Assembly (NCBI RefSeq): GCF_964656455.1
Contig: NC_135726.1
Coordinates: forward strand, 26,361,168-26,425,167
DNA length: 64,000 nt
Direction of reading: 5' to 3'
DNA from: Halichoerus grypus
Lineage: Eukaryota; Chordata; Mammalia; Carnivora; Phocidae
Numbering within the stretch: the stretch's first letter is position 1; each line of letters starts with the position of its first letter. Below, in pieces: positions 26,656 through 37,800 of this stretch. Both the position numbers and the translations under genes were made by a program. A model generated the notes under the pieces. The model saw only the letters and a program-made list of their open reading frames with translations. It was not told the DNA's origin and did not search any database.

Positions 26656-27284
26656 CAAGTGTGGACTCACACCAGCATGGTAAATAGGATGATGTGGGTC
26701 ACACTCCACAGAACAGCCTGAACCAACCTGGGTCGCACAACAAGAAAGCAATTGCCTGTTCATTTTTCTTTTCACCCTCTGCCGGTTGCCAAGGAAAGTG
26801 TCAGACAAGCGGTAGTGTGGGTTTAGTACCCACTCGCTCAGCTCCTTTTTTAATAAGAGCTTGTCAGGCAGGCCATGCTAGCCAGCATGTATTTAATGCA
26901 TTTGTCTTATTTTTTAGGCATTTTATTTATATAGATTGTTCGCAAGGCAAATAGAAAAATGTGAGGCGATTTAAAGAAAAAGTATTGAGTCAATAATAGT
27001 ACAAGAGATGCTTGAATCGGGCAAAAAATCGCCAAGGGGCTGGAGTGGCTGGGCTATCCTGTTGTGGTGTGGGTGAAAATACTTCGTAAACTCTCAAGTG
27101 ATGTACCAACACGGGAGCAGGGGTGAGGGACCGAAAGCGTCAACTCGGTAGAAGGGCTTTGCAGTTCCTGGGAGAAAATGTCAGGCCTGAGGGGCTAAGG
27201 TCAGAGTGTACTATAAATGATTTAAAAATAGTAACACGTGATAAAGCCCCCCTTCCATTCTGTGCACAAGGCACCGGGCAGATC

Positions 27285-27420
27285 CTTCCACAAATAGTAT
27301 TTCATGTCACCTTCATTGTTCCCGTTTCTGGAGGAGGAAATTGAGGGTCCAGATGGTGAAGGGTCTTGCAGCAGAGCTGCGATGGACCCCCAGAGGCTTC
27401 CCCGCCTCTGTCATCAGGAT
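27285..27420 (-). repeat. MIR fossil
   Basis: Reverse MIR-like core: ggaggaggaaattgagggtc then ttgcagcagagctgcgatgg. Confidence 0.55.
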
Positions 27421-27654
27421 TATCAAGTGCCTGTGAATGCGCCCTCCTTCCTGCGCTCTCCTGGCCGGACGCCCGGGTCAGGCAGGTCCTGAGGCCTGGG
27501 TTGTCCTCAGGCTCACGGCGGTGATGAGAATCCCGTGGAGGAGCCCTTCCAGAGAACTGCGCCCACACCTCCACCCCCAAAGAGCCCCATCCGAGGGAGG
27601 GTAGGGAGTGATCACATCCCTTAACTCCAACTAACATTTTGTACTTAAACAGGT

Positions 27655-27869
27655 TTTTTCTTTCTTTAGGATTTATTATTATGTACTTATTTGAGAGAAA
27701 AAGAGAAAGAGCAAGAGCGCGCACATGGTGGGAGGAGTAGGAGAGGGACAAGAAGACTCCACGCTGAGCGCGGAGCTGGACTTGGGGCTCAATCTCACAA
27801 CCCTGAGATCATGACCTGAGCTGAAACCAAGAGTCGGACGCCTAACCGACTGAGCCACCCAGGCGCCCC
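27655..27869 (-). repeat. Carnivore SINE, diverged
   Basis: A complete reverse-strand copy of an older subfamily (gagatcatgacctgagctga, head ccgactgagccacccaggcg). It is flanked by imperfect repeats of the form cttaaRcagNtgtttt. Confidence 0.88.
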
Positions 27870-28039
27870 TTAAGCAGCTGTTTTAATTGAGAAATTCACA
27901 CCTGGCCATTGTAGGAAATTTCAGAAACCAACAGACGACAATAAACAACAGCTATGGATGAGGACTGACCTGTCTGGGGAGACCCCTTCCCAGGTGCAGG
28001 GTCCCCTTCCAATGGCTTTGTATGTATGTCCTCAGAATT

Positions 28040-28160
28040 GGTCACCCCCACTTTACAGACGACAAAACTGAGGCACAGAGGAGCTGGGTAAGTTGCCCCA
28101 GCAGTGAAAGCACGGCTGGAACTAGGTGGTTGGTTCCAGAGCCCACACGCCTAAGCCACT
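28040..28160 (-). repeat. MIR fossil
   Basis: Reverse MIR: cactttacagacgacaaaac and tgaggcacagaggagctggg. Confidence 0.75.
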
Positions 28161-29266
28161 GCCCATCTCTGCCTGGAGCCCTCCCATCCTTCAGAGTGCA
28201 GCCCTCGGCAGGCCACATGGGGTCTGCAACCCCTCCCCCTCCATCAGCACAGGGAAATAGAGTCACAGAGCTGAGGTCACACAGCCAAGCCCTTGTCCCT
28301 TATCCACTGCCCAAGTGTCCCTGGGCGGCTCATCCTGACCAGAGTTGCCAACTGCCTGGGCTTTGGTGTTCCCTCCCAGCCCGGGAGGACCAGGGGAGCT
28401 AGAGAAGGAAGGAAGGCCCTGGGTATGGCCAGTGTTTACAGCCCAGGAGTAGAGCTAGAGGGGCAGTCCTCTCTGGCTCTCCGTTGTAGCTGCTCTAGTT
28501 CATTCTCTCCCAGATCGATCGGGCCCCGAGCAACTGAAACCCTGAGAATGCCCAGGCAAGAAGCAAAGCTGGTCTCCCAACCAAGAAGGAGTATTGGCTG
28601 CAGAATGAAAATATTAGAAATTAAAATGAAAATATTAGAAATTAAAATCAGTCCGCCTGGTGAGGCTGAGCAGCCTTGTAGCTCAGCAGGCTTGGGTCTG
28701 AAAGAGCTAATAAAGCAAACACAACCGGAGATCAGGATGCTGCCCAGCCCTGTCCCGGCCCCAGGCCCAGCATCTATGCCAGACTGAACCGGGCTGGAGA
28801 CCCCCAGCCGTGAGCTGGAGAGCTGCACCCACTTGGCACCAACCTCCCCTGGTCGGCGCTGGAGGACAGAGCTGGGCATTCACTCATGAAGTTGATTTTA
28901 AACATGAGGACACTGGGTCTGGGAAGGGAAAGGATTTGCCAATGTCCTCACAGCCGGAGGCCTCCAGGCTCCATGTAAGGCTCTTCCCCATGACCCACCG
29001 CACCCCAACCTCCCCTCTCCGCACCTACACCCAAGGGTTGAACCAACACCACCTGGGTACAACGTCTGAGTTCAGATGTGGAAACCAGATCTTAGAAAGA
29101 TTGTTCAGAGTAGTAGTTCGCAAATACTTGATTTGGGGTAGCACGTGGATGAAACAGTTCCATATTTTGAGATGTGGTGTGTGTATTATAATGTGTTATA
29201 ATCTATATATAATATAATAGAATCTGTTATAATGTGATATTGTGATACGTGTGTGCGTGTGTTTGT

Positions 29267-29810
29267 AATCATACAATATGTACTCTTTTTTTGTCTGCCT
29301 CCTTTCACTTTCAGCATAATTATTTAATCTAATTTATTTTTTGTTAAGTAGGCGCCACACCCAGTGTGGAGCCCAACGCGGGGCTCGAACTCACAACCCT
29401 GAGACCATGCCCTGAGCTGAGATCAAGAGCTGGACACTTAACCGACTAGGCCACCCAGGTGCCCCTCAGCATAATTATTTTGAGATTCATCCATGTCGTT
29501 GGCACTATCAGTAGTTTGTTCTTTTTATTACTGTTGTATTTTGCCGTATGTGTGGATCTATAAAATTAGCAAAAAATGCAAACTAATATCTAGCAACAGG
29601 AAGCAAACTGGTGATTGCCTGGGGACTGATGGGGGTGAGGGAGGGCAGAGGAGAAATGAGAGGGAGGGAAGAAACTGGAAAGACGAATATATTCACTATC
29701 TTGGTTGCGCTGATAAGTATACCTATATCAAAACGCATCACACCGTACATTTGAAATGTGTGCAGTTTATTATAACTCAGTTACACTTCAATAAAGCTTT
29801 AATGTATATA
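29267..29810 (+). mobile_element. Old L1 3' end with 5' inversion
   Basis: From about 29555 to 29810 the sequence is a forward L1 3' end (gatt-gcctgggg block, then cacttcaataaagctt). From about 29550 back to 29267 it reads on the reverse strand as the segment that normally comes just before it (catggatgaatctcaaaata, then gagtacatattgtatgatt). This is the pattern left by twin priming. A short SINE (29326-29465) splits the inverted arm, and a (TA)n tract follows the 3' end. Confidence 0.75.
29326..29465 (-). repeat. Short-form carnivore SINE with perfect target duplication
   Basis: This 140-bp copy lacks the CT-rich middle. It is bounded by a perfect 15-bp duplication tcagcataattattt at 29311-29325 and 29466-29480, and it splits an older inverted L1 segment. 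Confidence 0.92.
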
Positions 29811-29905
29811 TAATACACTATATATACATATATAGTACATTTTATATATATGTGTGTGTATATATATATTTTTATATATATATATATTTATATATATATA
29901 TAAAC
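29811..29905. repeat. (TA)n-rich simple repeat
   Basis: TA/TATG repeats directly follow an old L1 3' end and are probably a decayed A tail. Confidence 0.85.
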
Positions 29906-29997
29906 TGGCACTCATCCAATCTGTGATTTGATGAATAGTATTACTTAATTCAAGGGCAGAGCAGGAGTGGTGTTTATGGGGTTTTTTATTTAGTTTT

Positions 29998-30200
29998 TAT
30001 TTTTTTAAACATTTTATTTATCCATTTGAGAGAGACAGAGCAAGAGAGACAGCATGAGAGGGGGAGAGGAAGAAGCAGGCGGAGGGAGAAGCAGACTCCC
30101 CACTGAGCAAGGAGCCTGATGCGGGACTCGATCCCAGCACCCTGGGATCACAACCTGAGCTGAAGGCAGACGCTTAACCAACTGAGCCACCCAGGCGTCC
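29998..30200 (-). repeat. Carnivore SINE
   Basis: A complete reverse-strand copy, from the T-rich tail through gagagagacagagcaagaga to the head ccacccaggcgtcc. Confidence 0.9.
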
Positions 30201-31132
30201 TGGTTTGTTTGTTTGTTTTTTTCTTAAGTGAGTTGGCACTTTTGCTTCTGGAAAGATAAAGTAGTCCCACTTTTCTCTATTCCTCCAAATAAGTACAATT
30301 AAAAACCCTGGAACTTATATGTAAAACAAATACAAGAAGACTCTGAACAACAGCACGGGGAAGGCAGACAGGCTAGGAAAGGTGGGACCCAAGCACGAAC
30401 ATGTGGTGAGTTCCTTGGATTTTCGCTCTGCCTCGTACATTGCCCTCTTGATGCAAAGGCAGTCAGCCACCGGGAATTGCCAACGGGCACAGACTAAAAG
30501 AAAGCTCCAACAAAAGCCTGCTCTATCTAGTCTGAAAAGGGGCATCCTGGCAAGACAGAAAACTTTTAGATGATAACCATCTACGCCAACCAAAAACCAC
30601 AGAAAAAAAAATGTGGCCCCACCCTCACCCACACCAGCAAAGGCTCAATGGGGAGCCCAGACTTCCACCCTCAGCAGACGTCCCCAACCAACAATGAGGC
30701 TCCCTGCTGCCGTGTCAGTGGAGACCACATGGGGAGCTGACAATAATGAGGCACCTCTCTCCCTCTTCTCTGGGGTGGTATCGGAGGAAGTCTAGTGGAA
30801 ACTCAGGACTTTCACCACTGCCCTGAAGAAGTGAGGCCACCTCCCCTGTGGTGTCAGTCAAGAACAACCCTACCCAACAAGAATGAGGAGATCTGCCCTC
30901 CCACTTGTCAACAGAGGCCAAGTAGAGAATCTAGACTTCTATCTCCACTTGGCTGTAACCAGGTGCTGGCTGGCCCCCACCCCCCATCCCCTGCTGGAGC
31001 AGAATCAGAGAATACCAGCTAAAACAGAAAGTTTAAATAAGATCTAGAGTCTCATGAAAGTGTCCAGATTTCAAAACATCACTAATACCAATAATCAGAA
31101 AGATCACAAATGAATAAAAAAAGACAACCAAG

Positions 31133-31336
31133 GGGCACCTGGGTGGCTCAGTTGGTTGAGCGTCCAACTCCTGGTTTTGGCTCGGGTCATGATCCCCAGG
31201 GTCATGAGATCAAGCCCAGTGTCAGGCTCTGCACTCAGCGGGGAGTCTCCTTGAGATCCTCCCCCTCTCTCTCTTCTCCTTCGCCTGCTCATTCTCTCTC
31301 TCTCTCTCTAAAATAAATAACCTTAAAAAAAAAAAA
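31133..31336 (+). repeat. Carnivore SINE in old L1
   Basis: A full-length copy with gacaaccaag target duplications at 31123-31132 and 31337-31346, inserted in the 5' part of the old L1. Confidence 0.92.
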
Positions 31337-31939
31337 GACAACCAAGAAATTTCAAAACTGAGATGACAGAGATGTTAGAATTCTCTGACAAAGTGTTAAA
31401 GCATCCATAATTTTAAAAAATGGTTCAATGAAACAAATGAAACTATAAGTCTCAGTAAACAAACAGAAGGTGTAAAGAAAACTAAATAGAAATCTTAGAA
31501 CTGAAAAGTACAATCACTGAAATAAAAAACTCAGTGGGTGGGCTCAACAGCAGGATAAAGGAGACAGAGGAAAGAACCAGTGAACTGGAAGATGGAACAA
31601 TAGAAATTGATCAGTTTGAACAACAGAGAGAAAGTAGACTGAAAAAAAAAATAATAATAAAGAGGAACAGAGCCTCAGGGACTTGTGGGATTGTAACAAA
31701 ATATTTAATACTTGTTTTATCAGAGTCCCAGAAGGAGAGGATAAAGAGGGCAGGTCTGAAAAAGTACTTGAAGATAATGGCTGAAAACTTCTCAAATTTG
31801 GTAAAGGATATAAACCTATAGATTCAAGAAGCTGAATGAATGCCAAGAGGACAATCCAAACAAAGCCACTCTGAGATACATCAAAATTAAACTTCTGAAA
31901 GCTAAAGATGAAGGAAAACATCTTGAAAGCAGCCAGAAG

Positions 31940-32152
31940 GGCGCCTGGGTGGCTCAGTTGGTTAAGCGACTGCCTTCGGCTCAGGTCATGATCCTGGAGT
32001 CCCTGGATCGAGTCCCGCATCGGGCTCCCTGCTCAGCAAGGAGCCTGCTTCTCCCTCTGACCCTCCCCCCTCTCATGTGCTCTCTCTCTCTCATTCTCTC
32101 TGTCTCAAATAAATAAATAAAAAATCTTTAAAAAAAAAAAAAAAAAAAAAAA
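31940..32152 (+). repeat. Carnivore SINE in old L1
   Basis: A full-length copy with a long A tail and a perfect 15-bp duplication gaaagcagccagaag at 31925-31939 and 32153-32167. Confidence 0.94.
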
Positions 32153-32608
32153 GAAAGCAGCCAGAAGAAAACAAGACCTTACATATAAGGGAAAAACAAT
32201 TGGAATGACAATAGATTTCTCATCAGAAACCATGGAGGCCAGAAGGAAGGGGCAAAATAATTTTTAAGTGCTAAAAGAAAAGAACTGTTAACCCAGAATC
32301 CCATACCCATTGGCAGTGTTCTTCAGGAATAAAGGAAAATCTAGACATTTTCAGATGAAGGAAAACTAAGAAAATTTATACCTACCTAAAAAAAAAAAAA
32401 AACCTAAAGGGAATTCTCTAAACAGAAAGAAAACAACAAAGGAAGGAGCCTTAGAACATCTCCCAAGAGGGATGAAAGAACACGGTAAGCAAAAATGTGG
32501 GTAAATGCAATCATCTTTCTTTTTCTTCTTGAGTTTTCTAAACTATATTTGACAGTTAAAGCAAAAATTATTACACCACCTGGTGTGGTTCTAAAATATA
32601 TAAAGAGA

Positions 32609-32824
32609 GGGGCACCTGGGTGGCTCAGTCGTTAGGCGTCTGCCTTCGGCTCGGGTCGTGATCCCAGGGTGCTGGGATCGAACCCCGCATCGGGCTCCCT
32701 GCTCCACGGGAAGCCTGCTTCTCCCTCTCCCACTCCCCCTGCTTGTATTCCCTCTCTCGCTGTGTCTCTCTTTGTCAAATAAATAAATAAAATCTTTTTA
32801 AAAAAATAAAAATAAAAATAAAAT
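32609..32824 (+). repeat. Carnivore SINE in old L1
   Basis: A full-length copy with a near-perfect 16-bp duplication aaaataYataaagaga at 32593-32608 and 32825-32840. Confidence 0.93.
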
Positions 32825-33518
32825 AAAATACATAAAGAGAAAAACTTAAAAACAAATTATAAATTGGTAGAGTGACCTAAAGGGAGGTCTCTATAATAGA
32901 TTTCTCTATTTCACTCAAACTGGCAAAATGATCATACCAGTAGACATCAAATTATAGACAATGCAATACCACAGGAACCACTAACAAGCTGTACAAAAAG
33001 ATACGCTCAAAAACATAATAGGTAAACCGAAGTGGAATTGTAAGAAATGTTCAAGTAACTCATGGGAAGGCATGAAAAAGAAAACACAAAAACAAAAAAA
33101 GAACAGACAAAACAGAAAATGAAACAGCAGATTGAAGCTCTAGCCTATCAAGAATTACACTAAATGCAAATGGTCTAAATACACCAGTTAAAAATTAGAT
33201 ATTTGCCAGACTGGATTAAAAACCACAACCAAATATATGCCATCTCCAAGAGACTCACTTCAAATGTAATGATATAGGCAGATTGAAAATTAAAGAATGA
33301 AAGAAGTTGTATCATGAAAACACGAATCAAAGGAAAGCAGGAGTGATTATATTAATATCAGCTAAAGTAGACTTCAGAAGAAGAAAATTACAGAGACAGA
33401 GAAGGACAGTATACACTACTAAAAAAGATCAATCTATTGAGAAGATATAACAATTCTAAATAAGTATGTACCAAACAACAGACCTGCCAAATATGTGAAA
33501 CAAAAACTGCTAGAACTT

Positions 33519-33715
33519 GGGGTACCTGGGTGGCTCAGTTGGTTAAGCATCTGCCTTCAGCTCAGGTCATGATCCCAGGGTGCTGGGATAAAGCCCCGCA
33601 TTGGGCTCCCTGCTCAGCAGAGAGCCTGCTTCTCCCTCTGCCTCTAGCATTCCCCCTGCTTGTGTTCTCTCTCTTGCTCACTCTCTCTCAAATAAATAAA
33701 ATCTTAAAAAAAACT
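33519..33715 (+). repeat. Carnivore SINE in old L1
   Basis: A full-length copy with its head at ggggtacctgggtggctcag and an aaataaataaaatcttaaaa tail. The target duplication is not clear. Confidence 0.9.
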
Positions 33716-35467
33716 AATAAAACTGAAGAGAAATAGGCAAATCCACAATAATAGTTGAAGACACCAATAGCCTTCTCTCAACTATTGATGGAACAACGAG
33801 TTAATCAGCAAGGATATAGAAGAACTCAGTGACACCATCACCAAATATCCAATCAATATTTATATGACAATCCACTCAAGAAATTAAATGCTTTTCTCCT
33901 AAGATTAAGAAGAAGGAAAGGATGTCAGGTCTCACTACTTTTACTCCACGTAGTGTTGAAAATTCTAGCCAATGCAAAAAGGTAAGAAAAGGAAGTAAAA
34001 GACATACAGACAAGAAAGAAAGAAAGAAAACTCTCTATGTGAAGATGACATGATTACGTAGAGAATCTCACAATGATGCTGGAACAATTGGACATCCACA
34101 GGCTAAAGGGGAAAAACAAGATCAACCTATGTCTTGTACCTCCTACAAAATTGAACTCAAGATGGATTGCAGACTTATATGTAAAACACAAAACTATTGA
34201 ACTTTTAGAATAAAACATAGGAAAGAATCTTTAGGATCAAGGGCTAGGCAAAGAGTTCTTAGACTTGGCTTCAAAAGCACAATCCATCGAAGGGAAAGTT
34301 GATAATTTGGACTTCATTGAAATTTTAAAATTTTGCTTTGTGAAGGATCTTGTTAAGTGGATGAAAAGACAAGCTACAGACTGGGAGAAAATATTTGTAA
34401 AACACATATCCAAGAAAGGACTAGTATCTAGAATATATAAAGAACTCTCAAAACTCAACAACAAAAAAGCAAATAATCAAACTAGAACATGAACAAAAGA
34501 CATGAAGAAATATTTCACGGAAGATGGCATACAGATGGCAAATTAGCACATGAAAAGATGTTCAACAACATCAACCACTAGGAATGCAAATTTAAACTGT
34601 AATGAGATATCATGACACATTTATCAGGATGGCTTTAAAAAAAGAAAAAAGGAGAAGAGAGTGACAACCATAAATGCTGGCAAGGATGTGCAGAAACGGG
34701 ATCATTCATACATTGCTGGTAGGAACGTAAAATGGTATAGCCGTTCTGGAAAACAGTTTGGCAGGTGGTTTTTTTCTTTTTAAGTAAACCCAATTACCAT
34801 ATGACCCAGGAATTGCACTCCCAGGCATTTATCCCAGAGCAATAAAGACTTATGTTTGCACAAAAACCTGTACATGAACGTTTATAGCAGCTTTATTCAT
34901 AATAGTCCCAGACTGGAAACAACCCAAACGTTTTTCAATGGATGTATGAATAGACAAACTGTGGTACATCCATATCATGGAATACTACTTGGCAGTGGAA
35001 GGAATGAACTATTGATACACGCAGCAACTTGGATGAATTTCCAAAGAATTATGCTGAGTGAAAAAAAGCTATTCCCCAAAGATCACATACTTATGATTCT
35101 AATTTTATAACATTCTGGAAATGACCAAAGTATAGAAATAGGGAACAGATTGGTGGTTGCCCAAAGTATAGAAATAGGGAACAGATTGGTGGTTGCCCGG
35201 GGTGAAGGAGGGGTGAGAGTGTGAGAGTGGGAGGGCAGTGGTTGTGGCTATAAAGGGCAACATCACAGATAGACCTTGGTGGGGATGGAAACGTTCCGTA
35301 TCTTGACTGTTTCAATGTCAGTATCTGGGTTGTGATATTGTACTCTAACACAGATGTCACCACTGAAGGAAACTGGGTGAAGGTCCATGGATCTCTCTGC
35401 ACTGTAGCTTACAATTTCATGTGACTCTTCAACTATCTCAAAACGTTTAATTAAAAAAAATCTTTAG

Positions 35468-35640
35468 GGGACGCCTGGGTGGCTCAGATGGTTGGGCATC
35501 TGCCTTCGGCTCAGGTCATGGTCCCAGAGTCCTGGGATCGAGCCCCACATCGGGCTCCCTGCTCAGTGGGGAGTCTGCTTCTCCCTCTCCCACTCCCCCT
35601 ACTTGTGTGCCCTCTCTCGCTGTGTCTCTCTCTGCCAAAT
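35468..35640 (+). repeat. Carnivore SINE at old L1 3' end
   Basis: Inserted at the A-rich 3' end of the old L1, with a 15-bp duplication aaaaaaaatctttag at 35453-35467 and 35641-35655. Confidence 0.92.
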
Positions 35641-35715
35641 AAAAAAAATCTTTAGGTGACAATAGTTCACACAGAGAGTAGATTGGGTGAAAATGATGAA
35701 GATGGAGAAGGAAGA

Positions 35716-35921
35716 TATATATATAGAGAGAGAGAGAGAGAGCACGCACACACATGAGCGAGCAGGGGGAGGGGCAAAGGGGGAGGGAGACAGGGAACCT
35801 CAAGCAGACTGCCTGCTGAGAGCAGAGCTACATGCAGGGCTCAGTCCCACGTCCCTGAGACCATGACCCAAGCTGAAATCAGTAGTGGGACACCTAACTG
35901 ACTGAGCCACCCAGGCACTCC
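35716..35921 (-). repeat. Carnivore SINE with (TA)(GA) tail
   Basis: A reverse-strand copy, diverged, with a tatata/gagaga tract at its tail side and the head ccacccaggcactcc. Confidence 0.85.
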
Positions 35922-36478
35922 AAGAAGATTATTGTGAACACTTTTGTTGTGGGGATGGTTGGCCAAAAGTCCTCCAGAGGTTTCTGTCAAGAACAGTTTG
36001 CTGTAATGGATCAAGTGCTGGGAGCTCTGTAGGCTGGGGTTTGAGGCAAAGCAGGTGGGGTCAAGTTTGGGAGATGCATGGGGAGTTCAGAAGGTCGAGA
36101 CCCAGGCCAGCTTGGCCAGCAGGGACCAGTGCAGCTGCTTCCTCCCCTGGCCGTGTGGGGCTGGTTAGCTCAGGCCCAAGGTGGGAGGCTGCTGGGGGTC
36201 CTGGGGGCACCCTTGGTGGTCCCGGGCACCACAGTGACTATGCAGGGAAATGTTCAGGGAAAGGGAAGTAGCCCACTAAGAAGCTCCCTGGGCAAGCCTG
36301 GGCAAGGCTGAGGCCCAGTGTCTTAGAGGCAGGGGCGTGGACGCCACGGGTGAGTGCGGTGGTTCTTGGTCCCTCCATGCCTTAGGCCTATCTCTCTGAG
36401 GACACCTGGACCAGGCTTTGACCTGGAGGCATTTTCCTTTCTCAGGGTTTCTGTTGTCCAGGTGCAGCGTTTTGTTTC

Positions 36479-36632
36479 CTTTTTGTTGTTGATTGTTTGT
36501 TTGTTTTGGGGGTTTTTGTTTGTTTTTGTTTTTGTTTTTTGGTGGGCAGCAAAGCAGGTTTATTGAGCAATAGCAAAGTGATGGTACAAAGCTCCGAGGA
36601 GGGAGGGGACCTGAGAGCGTTGCCCTTTTGTT
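36479..36632 (-). pseudogene. Short polyadenylated retrocopy or LTR end (unidentified)
   Basis: On the reverse strand a body of about 80 nt contains an AATAAA signal (36559-36564) about 12 nt before a long A-rich run (T/G-rich on the forward strand, 36479-36540). Weak cctttttgtt / cccttttgtt flanks at about 36479 and 36621 may be a target duplication. The source transcript is not recognised. It could also be the R region of an LTR. Confidence 0.45.
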
Positions 36633-36654
36633 TTGTTTTGTATATTTGGTCTAA

Positions 36655-36838
36655 AGCAGCCGATAGGGTGCATCAGAATCACCTAGGAGCTTGATAAAAA
36701 ACAGGTTTGTGGGCACTACTCCCAGAGATTCTGATTTCATCTGGGGTGGGGCAGGGGGATTGCATAGCTAGTAAGTTTCAGAGTGATGCTGGTGATGGTC
36801 CTTCTGGCCCCGGGAGCACACTTTGAGAACCACTGGTG
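36655..36838 (+). mobile_element. MER5-type hAT DNA transposon fossil
   Basis: The sequence carries the hallmark blocks catcagaatcacctaggagc, cccagagattctgattt and tttgagaaccactggtgt. Family assigned from memory. Confidence 0.75.
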
Positions 36839-37277
36839 TACTGGGGTGCAGACAGGAAAACCAGAGGGGTGAGACCTTCCCTCTCCAGGAAGTTCCCTAG
36901 GTCCTCACCCCTGCCTGGCACAGCTGAGGGGGCCTGTGGTTTGGGATTCCAGCAGGCCAGCCACCGGACACCCGCACGACAGGCCTGAGGGGCAGGAGGG
37001 GAGTGCGTGCGCTGGGGCGTGACACGGAGGAATGGGGTTTGGACTTAAGGCCAAAGTCTCAGGGGGACTGAGAATGGGAGTACTGGGTGTTTTGAGGGTC
37101 GAGTGGAGGCCAGGGGAGGGAGAGACTGGCAGACTGCTAGGGGGGCGGACCTCTGGGGTAGAGGTGCTGTTGACGCTACGAGTGCGTGTGTGGAGGGTTG
37201 GGGGCACCGCTGAGGAGGTTTTGGGGAGGCTGGGCTTGGAGGGACCTGGGAGTCCTACTGGGGATAGGGGAGCAATG

Positions 37278-37320
37278 GGTGTGTGTGTGTGTGTGTGTGT
37301 GCGTGTGCGTGCGCGCGCGT
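37278..37320. repeat. (GT)n / (GC)n microsatellite upstream of DOK4
   Basis: GT repeats grade into GTGCGTGCGCGCGCG, a Z-DNA-prone purine-pyrimidine alternation about 250 bp before the DOK4 GC boxes. Confidence 0.9.
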
Positions 37321-37419
37321 ATGATTCCTGAAGGAATTGGGGGTTGAGATTTGGGGGCTGGGAGCTGTTCTAGGGTTCAGCTTTCAGGGGCTGGGAGGCG
37401 ATAGGAGGCTGGGACTGGG

Positions 37420-37800
37420 GACCCAGGGAGGGGCGGTGGGGCTGGGCAGGTTGCCGAGGGCGACCTGAAGGGGCGGCGCCGGCGAGCTGTGGGGGCCGGG
37501 GCGGAAGCAGGTGTCCCGCGGCTCGGAGGAATACGGCGGGGGCGGGCCTCGGGGCGGCGGGGCGGGGCGGGGCGGGACGCCGGCGGCGGGGGCAACGCAG
37601 TCGAGTCTCTGCCGGAGCCCCGCCGGGCGGCCGCGCCTCCCTCGCGCTCCACGCCCGGAGCGGCGCCGCCACCGCCCCGCTGCCCCCGCCGGCCGCGCCG
37701 TGACGCGGGCATGAGCCTGGCCCGCCGCCCGCCGAGCAAGCGCCCCGGGCCCGGGCCTTGGCGCCCAGGTAACTTGGGGGGCGCGAGGCGGGGAGGGGGC
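37420..37800 (+). promoter_or_regulatory. DOK4 CpG-island promoter
   Basis: A dense CpG block holds an array of GC boxes (overlapping GGGGCGG units at about 37540-37580) and no TATA box. It lies about 5 kb upstream of the DOK4 start codon on the same strand and is followed by a donor at 37769, which fits a DOK4 noncoding first exon. TSS not mapped. Confidence 0.7.
37600..37768 (+). other. DOK4: Probable DOK4 5' noncoding exon 1
   Basis: GC-rich sequence ends in CGCCCAG followed by gtaactt (donor at 37769-37770). The left edge is approximate. It includes an ATG at 37711 that would open a short upstream frame. Confidence 0.55.

Larger units (their letters stand above)
30235..35460 (+). mobile_element. 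Old mammalian L1 (L1M type), internally deleted, SINE-riddled
   Basis: Forward-strand fragments follow L1 order. They start with 5' region sequence, then the block with gagtcccagaaggagaggat and cagaaaccatggaggccaga. Endonuclease-like sequence (caagagactcacttcaaatg) follows to about 33880. After an internal deletion come remnants of the reverse transcriptase region, and from 34680 to 35455 the ORF2 end and 3' UTR. Five SINEs sit inside it or at its end. No reading frame is intact. A 36-bp tandem duplication occurs at 35127-35198. Subfamily not assigned. Confidence 0.8.

Noticed and set aside
17060..36000. An additional gene in the 20-kb gap between CCDC102A and DOK4
   Set aside because: No splice-bounded frame with a family signature was seen. 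The open frames are short and lie over repeats. A small or noncoding RNA gene cannot be excluded.
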